Assembly (NCBI RefSeq): GCF_052857255.1
Contig: NC_135498.1
Location: 111,902,723-111,966,722, forward strand
DNA length: 64,000 nucleotides
Source of the DNA: Amblyomma americanum
Taxonomy: Eukaryota; Arthropoda; Arachnida; Ixodida; Ixodidae
Reading direction: 5' to 3'
This document shows, one piece after another, positions 21,348-32,850 of this stretch. The notes under the pieces are model-generated. The model did not search any database and had not been told where the DNA came from. It saw only the letters and a program-made list of their open reading frames with translations. Every line of letters begins with the position of its first letter. The first letter of the stretch is position 1. The translations under genes were made by a program, and so were the position numbers.

Positions 21348-23470
21348 AGTGTTGATTTCGTTACACGCATTATGCATTGCACAATTTTTCTTTTAAGCAG
21401 TCAAGTGGAGTAGCGTGTTTCGACATTCATGCGACGTGCAATTTACCGTTGCTAAGATAGCCTGCTCTGCAGTGCGAGACTGGCATATGCCTTTTTTGTA
21501 TTGCGGCACTGAAACGCAACTTGATTTCAGTTTTACAATATTGTGCAAAGCATTTTGATGTCTTTCTTGTGGACAGTAGCACGTCACTTGCCATGAAATT
21601 GCCGGGTTAAAGAGGGTTTGGTATCCTCACGGCAGTGCCTGCGTAGGGCACGTCGTGATAAATGGCAGCAGCGCAACGTTATGTTGTGACGGAAAACGGC
21701 CATGTCTACGTGCTAGAGCATGAGACTTGTCTAGAAGCGCCAGAAAGGGGATACCCTCGAGGAAATGCCGCATTTCGTCAGGACATCCTAGTAGGTCCGA
21801 TCTAAGCAGACTCGGTGTTGGTGCTTTGAGGATAGTCTTCCCCTGTAGATCAATACCAATATTTATAGAGTCGACCAGAGATTAAGAGTTCTCAACAGTA
21901 TGTCCTATGTGTTCATGAGATACAGGTGTGCTACCCTATATGAAATTTGGTGGCCTATTTTGGTTAGCCTTGAGTAAAACTGTTGACGACCATGACCATA
22001 ACTCCAACAAGAATTTTTTCTAAAGCTAACCGGAGAGTGGGTGCGGGCCACTGTTGACCTAGTGTTGTATATATGCAGCTAAGTCAGTTCGCTAGCCCAA
22101 TAACACTGCTATAATTCTGTGGTGTGAGTTCTTTCTAGTGCAGTGCAGTTTATATCATTCCGGACAGCTTTGCTTCTAATAATGTAATTTCGGTATACAT
22201 TTTCATGAATAAGTGTTCAAGAACTCTCAAGGTGAAAACAAAGAGTATGCTTGTTCACACTTATTCGCGTCCAAAAGGCATCATGGAATAGGAACTAGTA
22301 ATAAGTGAATTCTTTGCCTTGCCTTTCGGAACTGTGTCGCACCAGTGTATCAGCAGAGTCGCTAATTAAATTCTCTATGAGCTTGCCAGGCAATAAGAGC
22401 TGCGTCACTTTTCAATGGCATTGGACTGCACATGATGCTTAGACAATGCCACTGTGTTCTCAATGTGTGCTCACACTTTCGTATCCTATTTTGGTCTTCT
22501 CTCTTCCCTCGTTCAAATGTCCCAACCAGCAGTAAACCGGTAAAGAAAACCAGACCAGGCCGGAATACCTTTTTTATAAATTTTATGCTTTCTTATTGTT
22601 TACGCAGTCATACCTAATGGCATGGGGCTGTCTAGATTTTTTCGCTGGAAAAACAATCACTTGCACTAATGATACGGGTTCCGCTCTCCCGGGTATTTTA
22701 CGGTTGTGTAATACCACCTTGGAAATGGAGCTTTTAAGAAAATAAAACTGAACAGCACTGCACAGCACTGAACGGTTCCGTAGAACAGTTTTCCCTTAAC
22801 CGTTATAGCATGCCAGAGACAAGAAGTGTGTATGGCAGTCCCTTTGATTTTGTGTACTTATAAGTAATTTTTCTGAAATGAGTCAGTGAAAATCATAGGA
22901 GTCGTTTGAGGTATATAAAATAAATGTGCTTATTACGAAACTCTCAGAAAATCAGCATAGATTATTAAGATATGAATGTGAAATAAGAGATCATTTTTGT
23001 GAAAATATCTCGAAGACACTGCTAACAATGTCGACTTAAGTCGACATGTTTATATCGCAGTCATAGTACCTGCAAGGTCTACTGCCGCTACATACGACCA
23101 TTGTAAATGGGGGCACAGGGAGAATCAGAACCAGAAATAAAGAAAAGGTAGAGGATACGGACGAATAAATGAGCCAAGAGAACCAGAACGCTCGTTAGCG
23201 CACATGATCAAACGTTGATTCATGATATGGGATGTTAGTTCCTGATGCGTTTGTTCTTCACAATTTTCTCATTTATATGCAAGTGCGCAAATGTCGCTTA
23301 GAGATGCGCCCTTTGTTATACCCATAATTATACTATAAGTCCCAACAGCGCGAAACTGAGGAAATCTCATTCATTCAGTGATGTGGGCTTTTATAAATGT
23401 GACATGTCTCTGCCCAATAACGTGTTTTATTGAACTAGACCTATCTTCCAATCTTTGCTCAAATATTCAT
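21348..23470. other. AT-rich stretch without recognised genes
   Basis: About 2.1 kb. No frame longer than 64 codons and no family motif. A TCGACTTAAGTCGA-type palindrome lies near 23030. Confidence 0.45.
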
Positions 23471-23745
23471 CAATGGAGATGGCTCAGTGGCTTGGGTATG
23501 CGGCTACCGATTCCATTATATATAATTATAATTGTTTTTTTGGGGAGGGGAAAGGAAATGGCACAGTATCTGTCTCATATCTTTGGACACCCGAACCGCG
23601 CCGTAAGGGAAGGGATAAAGGAGGGAGGAAAAGAAGAAAGGAAGAAAGAGGTGTCGGGAGCAGACACTGCGTTCGGTGGAGGCGAAATCCAAACACGCCC
23701 GTGTGCTGTCCGATGTCAGTGCCCGTCAGAAATGTTCAGGAAGTC
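23471..23745. repeat. SINE fragment inserted into another SINE
   Basis: Plus-strand SINE head GAGATGGCTCAGTGGCTTGG (23477-23510) and plus-strand body TGGAGGCGAAATCC...GTGTGCTGTCCGATGTCAGTG (23675-23725) are separated. Between them lies a minus-strand SINE 3' half (about 23515-23655) containing GGAAAGGAAATGGCACAGTA and GAACCGCGCCGTAAGGGAAG. Confidence 0.7.
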
Positions 23746-24265
23746 TAAAATGATCCAGAGCCCCCAAAAATTTATGTCGGAGACATTAATTGTCCAATAT
23801 ACATACCCAGCTTTTCTCATGTGTTAAGCAGAGTGGTTCATCCGCACTCAGTTTCCACCAACGCACACTCAGAGTCCTGCGTCGCTCATTGAAATACCCC
23901 GACAACAATATCTGAGATACTAAGATGTATCTAAGAAGCAAGTAACCAATTAACTAAATCAGGACTAGCAACAGCAAGAAGGGTGTAACACGGGGTGAAG
24001 GATTTCGTCCTCAGTGCAATGAGGTCACGTGTCAATATTTCACTCGACAAAAAAAAGATAAAAAAGATGAGAATAATATGCTTAGTCATGTTGACTGGCT
24101 AAATATCAGTTAAGAGCTTGTTTTTAATGTTAAAAATTTCAAAAAAAAAGTTTCTTGAAAGCATATCGCGGCAGCTCAGAGCAAACATCGAAATCTCCAT
24201 CCGGCCTAACAGGACGTGAAGAAACTTTGCTGTGTCCCCTATAGCTTAGGTAGCTTTCACCAACC
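23746..24265. other. No gene recognised
   Basis: AT-rich with A and T homopolymers; nothing supported. Confidence 0.4.
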
Positions 24266-24269
24266 ATTA

Positions 24270-24510
24270 CTCTTTCTTAATCGGCATTGCTGATAGCCCT
24301 GCATGTGCCGTCTGCGGGTATGACGACACTATATCCCACATTCTTTGACTACCCTGCATACAGCCCCAAAAGGCAGTCTCTCTTCCGTGCGCTGGAGCGT
24401 CTAGATTCACACCCACTGACGGAAATGAAGATTCTCAGCCACTGGCAAAGGTGATCGTTGGCGGTGAAGGCCTCCAAGGCACTGCTCCGCCTCTTGGTGG
24501 TGGTGGTGGT
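24270..24510 (+). pseudogene. LINE ORF2 C-terminal fragment
   Basis: The plus strand reads ACAVCGYDDTISHIL, then after a frameshift LFRALERLDSHPLTEMKILS and KALLRLL, ending in GGTGGTGGTGGTGA and an A/T tract. It carries the C-x-x-C...H finger and the RALxRLDxxPLT helix of tick LINE C-termini. It meets the oppositely oriented LINE at 24545 tail to tail. Confidence 0.7.
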
Positions 24511-24544
24511 GAAAAAAAAATTTTTTTAGGAAGGGACAGGAGGT

Positions 24545-25660
24545 ATGTTTGTATCAGCCCGTAAGGGACCGATCCTTACAAGCACTAGGCGGCGGTCCCC
24601 AGTCTGGGACCCCAGTGGCGGTGTCCGCCGCCCAGGCGCGCCCGACTAAGGCCTGTTGGGCCTGTAAGGCGTGGCAGCCGAGCAGGGTCGCCTCCCAGTC
24701 CTCCCGGGATGGGTTGCGGATGGAAGAATAGCCGGAATGGAAGGGCAGGCCCACTCCATATGATAGGTGTCAGAAGACACCGCTCTACAGTGCAGGCAAC
24801 TGCCGTTAAAGGAGGGGTCAGAATGTGTTAGTTCTGCCGGGCACAGCAATGTCTTGGTGAGAATTTGGAGAAGGAGCCACCCATCCACCTTGTTGAGGCT
24901 TTACATGGGGAGGGTAAAGGTGATGGCTCTCTTGATAGTAGGTTGTAGCATCTTTGAAGGTATTGACCGGATTAAAATAGGGTTCCTGATCGGGCTGCTT
25001 CCTATTTTCCTGCCAACCCCTGATGACCAGTGGCTCATATAAGGTAACGGTGTGCGGGGCCCGTATACCGTATGCAATTTTCTTATAATCGATAGGCTAA
25101 GAAGGGAGTGCAGCCTTTTTCGACGTTCCGACAGGCCCCTCGCGAGTCAGTGGTTCAGTATTTTGAATCGGAATGTGAGGCCGCGAGAGAAATCGCGACC
25201 TCTTCTGGTTGTGTTGCGCTGAGGGCTCTGAAGGTGAGGCCGTTTAGCTGTGCTCCTGTTGTGAACTACCGCGACCGTGTGCCATCCCCCGTGGTGAGGG
25301 CCGAAGGCGTCCATGTGGTATACAGCTGTTTTGTTGCCATAATGTCGAGCTAGGGCTCCCGCTCGTGCCAGGCGCCGACCATTATGGTCTTCGTGTGACA
25401 TGTTGGCTGGAAGGGATCGCCCATGGAGGGCGCGTCTAAACAGTTCTGGGATGTGAAACCTGTCTTCCATGGCAGTGGTGTGTTGGATATAGAGTCGAGC
25501 AGGAAGGCGGCCACCCGACTCCGTTTGCGACAAGCGCAAACGGAGTTGCCGGAAAGTATTCACCACCCGGAGTTGCCGGAAAGTATTCACCACCGCGAGG
25601 GCCATAAAGGGCCGTAAGCCGGCTGTATGAAATAATGACGTGGAGGTCAAGGAACGTTAT
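24545..25660 (-). pseudogene. LINE fragment: RNase H plus zinc-finger end
   Basis: The minus strand upstream part (25650-25150) reads NMSHEDHNGRRLARAGALAR, then a YHMDAFG segment followed by WHTVAVVHN. This is recognisable as a degraded RNase H start, whose Y-x-D-A in relatives holds the first catalytic Asp. The downstream part (24900-24550) reads CLHCRAVSSDTYHMEWACPS, the finger. It then gives SREDWEATLLG and DWGPPPSA before the 3' end. The segment carrying the remaining RNase H motifs appears deleted. A 27-bp tandem duplication lies at 25541-25594. Confidence 0.7.
25518..25594. repeat. 12-bp hairpin and 27-bp tandem duplication
   Basis: ACTCCGTTTGCG and CGCAAACGGAGT form a perfect hairpin (25518-25546). 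GGAGTTGCCGGAAAGTATTC then occurs twice with a 27-bp period. Both lie inside the LINE relic and look like replication slippage. Confidence 0.7.
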
Positions 25661-26250
25661 TAATTTTGCGAAGAATAATCTCAAGGGCATCCTCCTCTTG
25701 TTTCTGTAGGCCGAGATAAGGAGTAGAATAGATAATTCGACTATTTACGAAGGCGTTTGCCAGCCGCAAGACATCCTTACATGGTAACCCCCCGCGTTTG
25801 TTGGAAACCCGGCGGACCATGCGGCCATCCTGGTCCCCTACCTTACGGTTCTTGAGAACTCCTGGCCTGCACGATAGGCTGCGACTTCAACGAAAGCTGA
25901 CTTTTCATAGTGACTTCAATTTCCTGCTACTCTCTTTTCTCCTTAAAATTTTATCCCCTCACCCTTTTCCCCCCGTGCAGGGTAGCAAACCGATTATTCT
26001 TCTGGTTAACCTCCCTGCCTTTCCTCTTCTTCCTCCTCCTTCTCCTCTACGAGCGCTAAAATATAAACAGCTCCAGAAAGACACAGTAAAGAAAATCTAC
26101 ACATGAGTGAGCGCGGATTACTTGCGTTTTTTCAAGAAGCTGGACAAGGAGATTTTCTTTTTTGATAGGGTGGTCGGGTCCGGCAGATCTTCCAGGTGAC
26201 ATTTCTTTTGCAATGAAATTTCTCATGCGTCCGTTCTTGGGTTTTCCGCC
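25661..26250. other. No gene recognised
   Basis: Pyrimidine-rich 25930-26060 (CCTTTTCCCCCC, CTTCTTCCTCCTCC) beside AT-rich sequence. No coding evidence. Confidence 0.4.
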
Positions 26251-26253
26251 GGT

Positions 26254-26254
26254 A

Positions 26255-26332
<78 letters not shown>

Positions 26333-26390
26333 CAGTAGTAGTAGTAGTTGTAGTAGCAGTAGCAGCAGCAGTGGTATAGTAGTAGTAGTT
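26254..26390. repeat. TAG/GTA trinucleotide microsatellite
   Basis: About 30 nearly perfect TAG units (to about 26348), then a degenerate part with GCAGTAGTAG interruptions. Translating its complement gives long leucine, tyrosine or cysteine runs that should not be taken for genes. Confidence 0.95.
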
Positions 26391-26399
26391 GGCGCAACC

Positions 26400-26770
26400 T
26401 GTGGATGGTTGCCGTGTGAACGACTCGGAAGGTGGTTTCCGTGCAACGAAAAAGGTATGACGAGAACAGAGAACTGCTTAACTTGAGGGCAGTAACCACC
26501 AGAACCATCCGGAGGGTCGTTTGCTTTGAGGAGGGTATGACGAAAAAAGGTGGTTGCCACGGGCACAATCCGGATCGTAGTTACCTTGGAAGGGCTAAGA
26601 GGGTTACTTTGGAAAGAAAAGGGCATGGCGAGTGCGAGGATCGAGTAAGCACAGGGTGTCTGCCACAGGAACCATCCGAAGAGTGGTTGTACCGTGAGCG
26701 GAGGGAAATTATGGCGGGAGCGCAGGACTGTAACCCGGCCCATCTGCGGCAGCTGCTGCGAAACTCGCCG
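26400..26770. repeat. Degenerate minisatellite
   Basis: Loose repeats of GGTATGACGA (26454 and 26534), AACCATCCG-type motifs (26510 and 26669) and GGTGGTTTCC/GGTGGTTGCC. Spacing is irregular (about 80-160 bp), so this is an old tandem array. Confidence 0.45.
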
Positions 26771-27003
26771 CCTGAGTAGAGGGTCAGCGGCGGTTTCGTC
26801 GCGCGCACAGAGCGTCGAAGTAGAGAAGAGCGCTAGTCGAAGAACGAGTATGTATAAAAACTGAAAATAAAAACGCTCCATAACTATAGAGATGTGAACT
26901 CGCTTGCGTACTCTCTGTCTGAACATGCGAAATATAAAGCCGTATTAGCTGTCGCTGAGTCACGATTTTACACATGTAACCGTCCTGTGAGTTTTTAATC
27001 AAA

Positions 27004-27298
27004 ACAATTGGATTTTGGGGGAAGTAAAGGCGCCGCATCTGTCTCACATATCGGCGGACACCTGAACCACGCTGTAAAGAAAGGAATGAAGAAGAGACTA
27101 AGAGAATAAAGGAATAGGTGCCATTGTGGAGGACTTCGGCGATAATTTCGACCACCTGGGGACCACCTGGGGTCGCACAGCACACGGGCGCCTTCAGGTT
27201 TCGCCTCTATTGAAACGCGACCGCGGCAGTCGGGTTCGAACCCGGGTACTTCGGATCAGTAGCCGAGCAGCCTATCTACTGAGCCCCCCCGCGGCGGA
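27004..27298 (-). repeat. tRNA SINE, near full length
   Basis: The minus strand begins CCGCGGGGGGGCTCAGTAG with a mutated A box. A B box GGTTCGAACCC lies at 27234, and the standard 3' domain follows. A CTGGGGACCACCTGGGG duplication at 27154-27173 replaces part of the body. No clear target duplication was seen. Confidence 0.8.
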
Positions 27299-27870
27299 TT
27301 TTTTTATGGTTCTTATTAGGTTTTGCTATGTAAACGTGGTCTTCTCTGAGCTATTGCCAGTCCTGTCCAATGACACGCGATGATTACATTCCTGTGTGAT
27401 ATGAGAACGCTAAAAAATACCCTTTGCTGAGCCTATTGAGTAAGAAGTCCGCACTCGTTCGTACGGTACGCTTTCCTCGCTTGGATCGCGACTTTTTCCG
27501 CGAATATGAAGTCAACATTGAAATAAACAATACTGCGAAATGTACTATTCACGTTGTTCAGCCCTAGCATAAGAGAGTTAGAGCTTCATATCTAAATGAA
27601 ACGGCACTCTCGCCTCGTCACCTCAATCCCTCCAGTGCAACAGTGGCTTCGCCATTTATCGGCATTTTCTTACTGCGGTGAAATTTGTTTTAGCTATGCA
27701 GGTCTTGTTTCTGAAGACCTGCGAAGCATTAAAGGTTTCTAGCAGTTTTCTCTTGGTAATTGGATTGTCTGGCACCCTGAAGCGGTGATAAATAATAATT
27801 TTGAGCTGGTGAAGGTGACGTTTAGAATGCTTTATACTTGTCATCTAAAGGCCTGGAAAGTAGAAAGCCG
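27299..27870. other. No gene recognised
   Basis: No motif on either strand. Confidence 0.4.
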
Positions 27871-27999
27871 ATGGAAACAGGGGATGCGGAGCCGCTGACT
27901 GACGCCGATCGGGAAATCTACACCTCGCTGATCGATTGGCTGAAGGATGCGGATAAAATTGAAGCCTATATCACGGATCTCGAAGAAAACGGAGCTTAA
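27871..27999 (+). CDS. Small acidic ORF, unknown
   Basis: A true ATG opens 42 codons ending in TAA: METGDAEPLTDADREIYTSL at the start and AYITDLEENGA at the end. The composition (many D and E, G/C third positions) is more coding-like than the AT-rich surroundings. It could be a short exon, the start of a LINE ORF1, or chance. No upstream splice site or promoter was assigned and the family is not recognised. Confidence 0.25.
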   Translation: METGDAEPLTDADREIYTSLIDWLKDADKIEAYITDLEENGA

Positions 28000-28029
28000 C
28001 CTTGTTTGTATCGATCAGGACGCTCCTTC

Positions 28030-28750
28030 AGCTACACGTACATTGGCGCCATTCCCGGCGTGAGCAGTTTCGCGTCCGTTCTATTAAAATAGCTTGTCTT
28101 TTTTTTACAGCAATAGCAACAGAAGCCTCGCCGGGAAGAAAACCAATCCTTTGTGACTCAGTTCCCATTGGCTGAAAGGGGCGTGGCGACACGCACCATG
28201 TTATGGGAAGAGGCTCGTTGCCGGTGAGGCGGCAGTCGGCAGCTGCGCTCGGCAGCGTGCCGAAGAGCCAAGCTCTGACTTTCCTGCGTACGAAGACGAG
28301 CAGCTTTGCAACATGTGTGGTGGTGCTTGCGCAGTGTCTTGCTACCGTAGTGAGCTGAGCTGGGCCACGTGCTCGTACACGGAGGACCTGGGCGGGCGGA
28401 AGCCCCGTGGCCGTGACCGCCTTCCCGGCGCTTCGCTGCCTGTGTCCGGGTAGGACCATCGCCCTGAATCAAAACACTCTCCTCCCCCACTGACCCCGGA
28501 GGGGAAGGGGGCCTTGCCAGGTGTATTTTATGCATGATGATGATTTGGTGGGTTGTGTTTGAGCTTGGTGCAAGGCACTTTCGGGTGCCAAGCTCTCTTC
28601 TCAACTGACAGCGGCAAGTTCTCCGTCGGCACGGAGCCAGAAGCAGGGCCGTTGCGCGCTATGGAAAATTCCCGATACGGCGAAGGCGCCCATATGTGTG
28701 CATCGTCTGTAGGTGTCGTGTAGTACGTTTCCAGTACAGTAAACATCACG
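28030..28750. other. GC-rich island, unrecognised
   Basis: A 700-bp stretch much richer in G+C than its flanks, with open minus-strand frames (28604-28158, 148 codons; 28459-28028, 143 codons). It has CCAAT-type boxes (AACCAATCC, CCATTGGC near 28140-28173). It could be a promoter-plus-first-exon region or an unlisted repeat. No protein motif seen. Confidence 0.35.
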
Positions 28751-30045
28751 CCGAGGCGCAGTGCTATCGCATTGTCGCATGTAATAGTAATTAAGTGTCC
28801 CCTTAGCTTTTTGCTATAGCATCACTTACCTTGTTTTTTTTAAAGCTCGGAATTGGCATCTCAATTTTCTTCATGATTTTCACCGTTCTTCGGACATGCC
28901 TTTATTATACATGTTTCTCACAATAAAGTTTGCGAATCAAGTTTGAAGCACAAATACTTAATAATCTTTGCTTGCTATTTGCTCGTGCCTTGTTGTATCG
29001 TAATTATGAAACCATTTTTTGGGTCTCCCTTGCGGTTCCGCTTCACGAAGGTGGGATGACCAACCGAACGTCACAGCCATCGAACCAATGCAGCAGGTCC
29101 CATCTGAAAATCTGATTCCGTATCACACTACGAAAATCCGTACTACTGATCAATCTTTAATCGATACTTGATTCGTTTCCTTGCAGTAGGCTCCTCAAAA
29201 AACAGTACGGTTCCACGTTCTATTTTAGTACTTTTATGGCAGCTAAACAGGAAGACGCCGCATGCAGAGAGCGAAACAACGAAATAATATTGAGCGAGAA
29301 TGGAAAGAGAAGAAAAAAATGTGCAGCAGAGCATTAAAAAAGGTGCTCTCTGAAACGACGATACTAGTGTGAACTAATTATGGGAATGTTGACGATAAAA
29401 CGTGAAGGTGAATTTGCCAGCCTATGCAACTAATATAACGGCCTCTGGACAACTTAAGTACAAATGAAGAAGTCGCCACTAAACCATTTTCAGAGAAATA
29501 ATAGAAAGTAAACAATATGGCATTAGTGACAGTAACTCGCAGGAAACGGGCAGTCAGGAGAGTCGGCCCTTTGTTCAAAGCTAGAATTACGTTTTGAACA
29601 ATCCAAGTCTTGCGTACCCATTCTCTTCTTTTCTGTTTTATAAGATTGTCTCATTCACCAGCTTTGTTTTATCACATGGTCATTGTTGTTGTTGTGCCAG
29701 CTCGTACGCGTATAGTGCGCCTCTTTTCCGGAATCGCGCTCACGAAGCCTAATGCACTGTGTGAAACTACTTCTTTCTTGTGGCTTCTTCGACATTAAGA
29801 ACTTCCGATTCATCGTATCGCATGTTGTAGCCGTCAGACGCTGCCACGTAATACGATAATTGGTCGGAGTTGCAGAGGAAAAAAAAGCAGGTTAATATGA
29901 ATTGTCTGCAATTCGGTTGGTTTTCTCACGTAATGTTCAAGCATTTCTTGTATCCTATACAAAGAGTCGTAAAGTGCAGCAATGCTCTTAACTTTTTAAA
30001 CTTAGCGCCTAGTTATTTCCAGCATCAGAAATTTCTCGCGAAGAG
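28751..30045. other. No gene recognised
   Basis: AT-rich; no family motif. Confidence 0.4.
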
Positions 30046-30052
30046 ACTGCAG

Positions 30053-30480
30053 CTTCTCCGCACCACCAGACGATATCAGTCCAGACGTCGACCTTCCCAC
30101 ATTACCTTTTGAGGAAGGCTGACTTTATACTGCGAATCCCCACGACCTATCAGAAGGAACTCCTGTGAACAGCCTTTTCATCTAGCAGACAACCCCACGC
30201 CTGCACCTCCGCCCACCGTTGGGACCGTTTTTGCATCAGTGCAATTTCCCCTGACTACCGAACGTTTCTCGACTTGTCTTACAGATCGCGACCTGAGGGA
30301 TGCTTTTTTCCGAGAAACTACGATCAACTCGATATGCTGCGAAGACGTCTTTATATGCACTTGAACCCTACTGGAACCACCTGCAGTCGCACACGTCTCA
30401 CGTATGATTTCAACTTTACAGACCGATATTGCGAGGGTTGGTATGCGGTGGGTCTCTCGTCGCACCACGGGAAAGCGTCT
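30053..30480 (+). pseudogene. Exon-like segment A, block I copy
   Basis: It begins after CTGCAG at 30047-30052, aligned with the CTGCAG acceptor of the block II copy. Conceptual pieces are TVGTVFASVQFPLTTERFST, DRDLRDAFFRE and LLEPPAVAHVSRMISTLQTD. They align with TTFVSFQFLLHTEHISTC, YRGLKGAVFQE and LLEQLAVTHVPRMIDALQTE in block II. Stops and shifts occur at 30160 and around 30330-30370. I do not recognise the family. Conservation at the peptide level in the same strand argues for coding ancestry. The alternative is an unlisted transposon. Confidence 0.5.
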
Positions 30481-30489
30481 TTGTTGTAG

Positions 30490-31385
30490 TCAGAGAATAA
30501 TACGCTGTATTTATACAATTTGGGAAGGTGTTGGTTTGGAGTTCCCTCCAGTCCCTAGCCTCCTGTGCTCGATGTCCTTTGTGTGGTGATGGGAGGAGTT
30601 GACGCATTGATCGAAAGTATTGTAATCTGCTGTTGTAGGCCGTAGGTATTGGTGTGGAGTCTAGCTGGGCGGTGTGAGTCTGCGTGTATCCTGCCCGGCT
30701 TCTATATCCCCGAGCTATGCTATCTACGCCCTAGGATAGAGCATACCTCGAGGACATACAAACCGAGCAGGGTTATGTGTCACCTATTTTAAAGACACCA
30801 GGGGCCTTTGAGAAGCGCGGAAAAGAGAAAAGCACGTTTGGTCGTACGGATTTTTGAAGAAGTCGAAGTCATAAAATGGCGCGCCTCCAGATAATCATTT
30901 GCATCTAACCGGTACAAAATGAGTCTCCTTCGAGCTATGCTATGTCATACAACAAACTTCCGCGGGTGCAAATGCGGATCACTTGAAAACAATGCCCGTC
31001 ATGTTGTTGGCTGCCGTAACATAAGGTACTCACTACTATGGTAAGACAGCGGAATCAGAATCTTGCTTCTTGTAGTCTGGATTCTTGCACTCTACAGGAC
31101 ATACAAATAAATTTAAACATTCCGCGTGGCAGTGCCTTTACTCACCTTAAGAAACAGAAAAACTGAACAGAATAAGACTTCGTACCAGCGCGAATAGACG
31201 AGCACTAAGTACAAGCGGAAACCAGGTGTCCTGACATCGAGTACACTAAAACGAAAGAGCGAACACGCTTAAGCACAAAAGGCAGGGCTGAACTGAGAAG
31301 ACCAGGAAAAGCAAAGCTGAGACCGGAACATGGCGGTAAATAGTACGAAAACAGTTGAAAGCCCGGCTAAGATCCTGAAAGAGAA
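30490..31385. other. No gene recognised
   Basis: Spacer between segments A and B of block I. No motif seen. Confidence 0.4.
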
Positions 31386-31761
31386 TGTTGCCGCGAATCT
31401 TTGCAGTGCTTGTTTGTTCTTCAAAGCTACCTGCACGCCACTTTATCCATTTGTTTGCGACACAAGACGCGACCAGATTTATCTCAATTTATCGAAACCA
31501 GGCACAGCTGGTTCTACGTTTTTCCAGAATGTTCTAGTAACTTTGCACGCTTTATCTCGAAAGTTCACTATCAGATTTAAATTGAGCACGACCGACAGTG
31601 GCGGGCATTCTGTTCGACGACCGCCGAGCACATTTGTTGCTACGCCGCCGCCGAGTGATTAAGTCCACTATGGGCGCAAATCAGCCGAAATAAAGAGGTT
31701 TGTTTAGACACCATTTTCGTAGCCTTTCTGCTCTCCGGACTGTAATGACCACTTCGTAACA
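31386..31761 (+). repeat. Solo LTR of the gypsy family
   Basis: It starts TGTTGCCGCGAATC and ends CTTCGTAACA, matching the gypsy 5' LTR (8890-8525) along its length, including ATTTAAATTGAGCACGACCG and GTTTAGACACC. AATAAA in CCGAAATAAAGAGG marks the probable polyadenylation signal. No internal domain follows, so LTR-LTR recombination is inferred. No target duplication is obvious. The open frame across it is incidental. Confidence 0.8.
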
Positions 31762-31849
31762 ATATTAGCAGTAGCTGTGGGCGATCGTTGCGACCGTACT
31801 CTTAACGACCACTTGCGGTTTTACTTGCATGTACAGCGTCTGCAAAAAA

Positions 31850-32300
31850 TAAGCGAAGAAGGGATTGACCTCTAAGTCATGTAGTGAGGCCCTTGTGAAC
31901 ACCTATGCATATCTACCTTTCTTAGTTGCGAGGATGACATATTCTCTCAACTTCAGGAAAACTTCTAATGCTGATGATTAAGAAAAAAGCATGGCCGAGA
32001 AGCAAGCCTCATTGAGTTCTATACTTATGACAAGTGGTCTTCATATTGATAAACGAATCGCTGCATCGCTTATTGAGACGCCCAAACCCTCTAACTTCAC
32101 TTTGCAGCATTGCTGGAACGCCTTCACTTCCAAAGGCTTGTCTGGGTTTATTCATGTGTTGGATGGACGCCTAAAATATTGGAAGCGAACAAGACGACGT
32201 GGTCTCTCTTAATGCTATGCTCATGTGACCCCAACGACCCAGGTGACTTTCTCATGCTGGCGCCGTCCTCTGTAGCAAACTGCTGCGTAATTCTGTGCAC
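31850..32300 (+). pseudogene. Exon-like segment B, block I copy
   Basis: Aligned with 56745-57185. Shared DNA includes CCTTCAGGAAA/ACTTCAGGAAA, AATGCTGATGA, TTCCAAAGGCT and GCTCATGTGAC. A C-S-C-D-x-x-D peptide is common to both (MLCSCDPNDPGDF here). At the 3' edge the block II copy has a splice donor (CACAG|GTAAT), whereas this copy reads CACAG|ATAAC, a lost donor. Multiple stops. The product is unknown. Confidence 0.45.
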
Positions 32301-32639
32301 AGATAACTAGCGGTTGGATTCAGGTGTCATGCAGCTATCATGGCCGCGGTGGGTCAGCAGCGTCGCTCTGGTGGGTCGGAAAGCTTAGCCCTCCGGGGTA
32401 TTCCCGCTCGAGTCGGCGGTGGGGCCAGCGAGGAGCGTGCTAAAAGTGACGAGAGGAGAGCCAATGGCGCAAATAGGCTTAAACTGAAATTTTGACTACA
32501 GGGTACTCAGATTCTTCAAAACGCAATAAAAATAAAACTCTTGCTGAAGGATATTCGTGATGCGGCGCCCTCTAACATCCTAGGAATACCGAACCTTTAT
32601 TGACAGCCTCTTTCAGAGCCCCGTTAAACGAGATTCATT

Positions 32640-32850
32640 TTTAGAGCGAAAGCAGCACCTTCACGAGATAAATCCGGCTTATCGAGTTTATGTGAACCTT
32701 GCCCTTGAGGGTGACATTGGCCATGCCTTAAATAAATAACTAAAATCAATACAGCCGCGACTAAGATTCGAATCCACGCCGGCGCGAACAGTTAAGCTTC
32801 GCTGGCCACTGCACGAGAGCACTATGCTATCGCCGCAGTCGACCACACCT
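32640..32850 (-). repeat. tRNA-derived SINE of a third type
   Basis: The minus strand reads GGCGATAGCATAGTGCTC (A-box-like) and GTGGATTCGAATCTTAG (B-box-like). An A/T-rich tail with TTATTTATTTAAGG follows. The head differs from the two commoner SINEs. Confidence 0.55.

Noticed and set aside
26132..26926. 264-codon minus-strand frame with a long leucine run
   Set aside because: The leucine, tyrosine and cysteine runs are translations of the TAG microsatellite in three phases; the frame has no other support.
28158..28604. 148-codon minus-strand proline/histidine-rich protein
   Set aside because: Composition follows GC content, overlapping frames are equally open, and no domain is seen; recorded only as a GC island.
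30274..30489. Secreted cysteine-containing tick protein exon
   Set aside because: The frame starts at TTG and is a shifted reading of segment A; alignment with 46381-46855 supports another frame.
31330..31662. 110-codon plus-strand ORF with true ATG
   Set aside because: It lies across the gypsy solo LTR and its flank; an LTR is non-coding.
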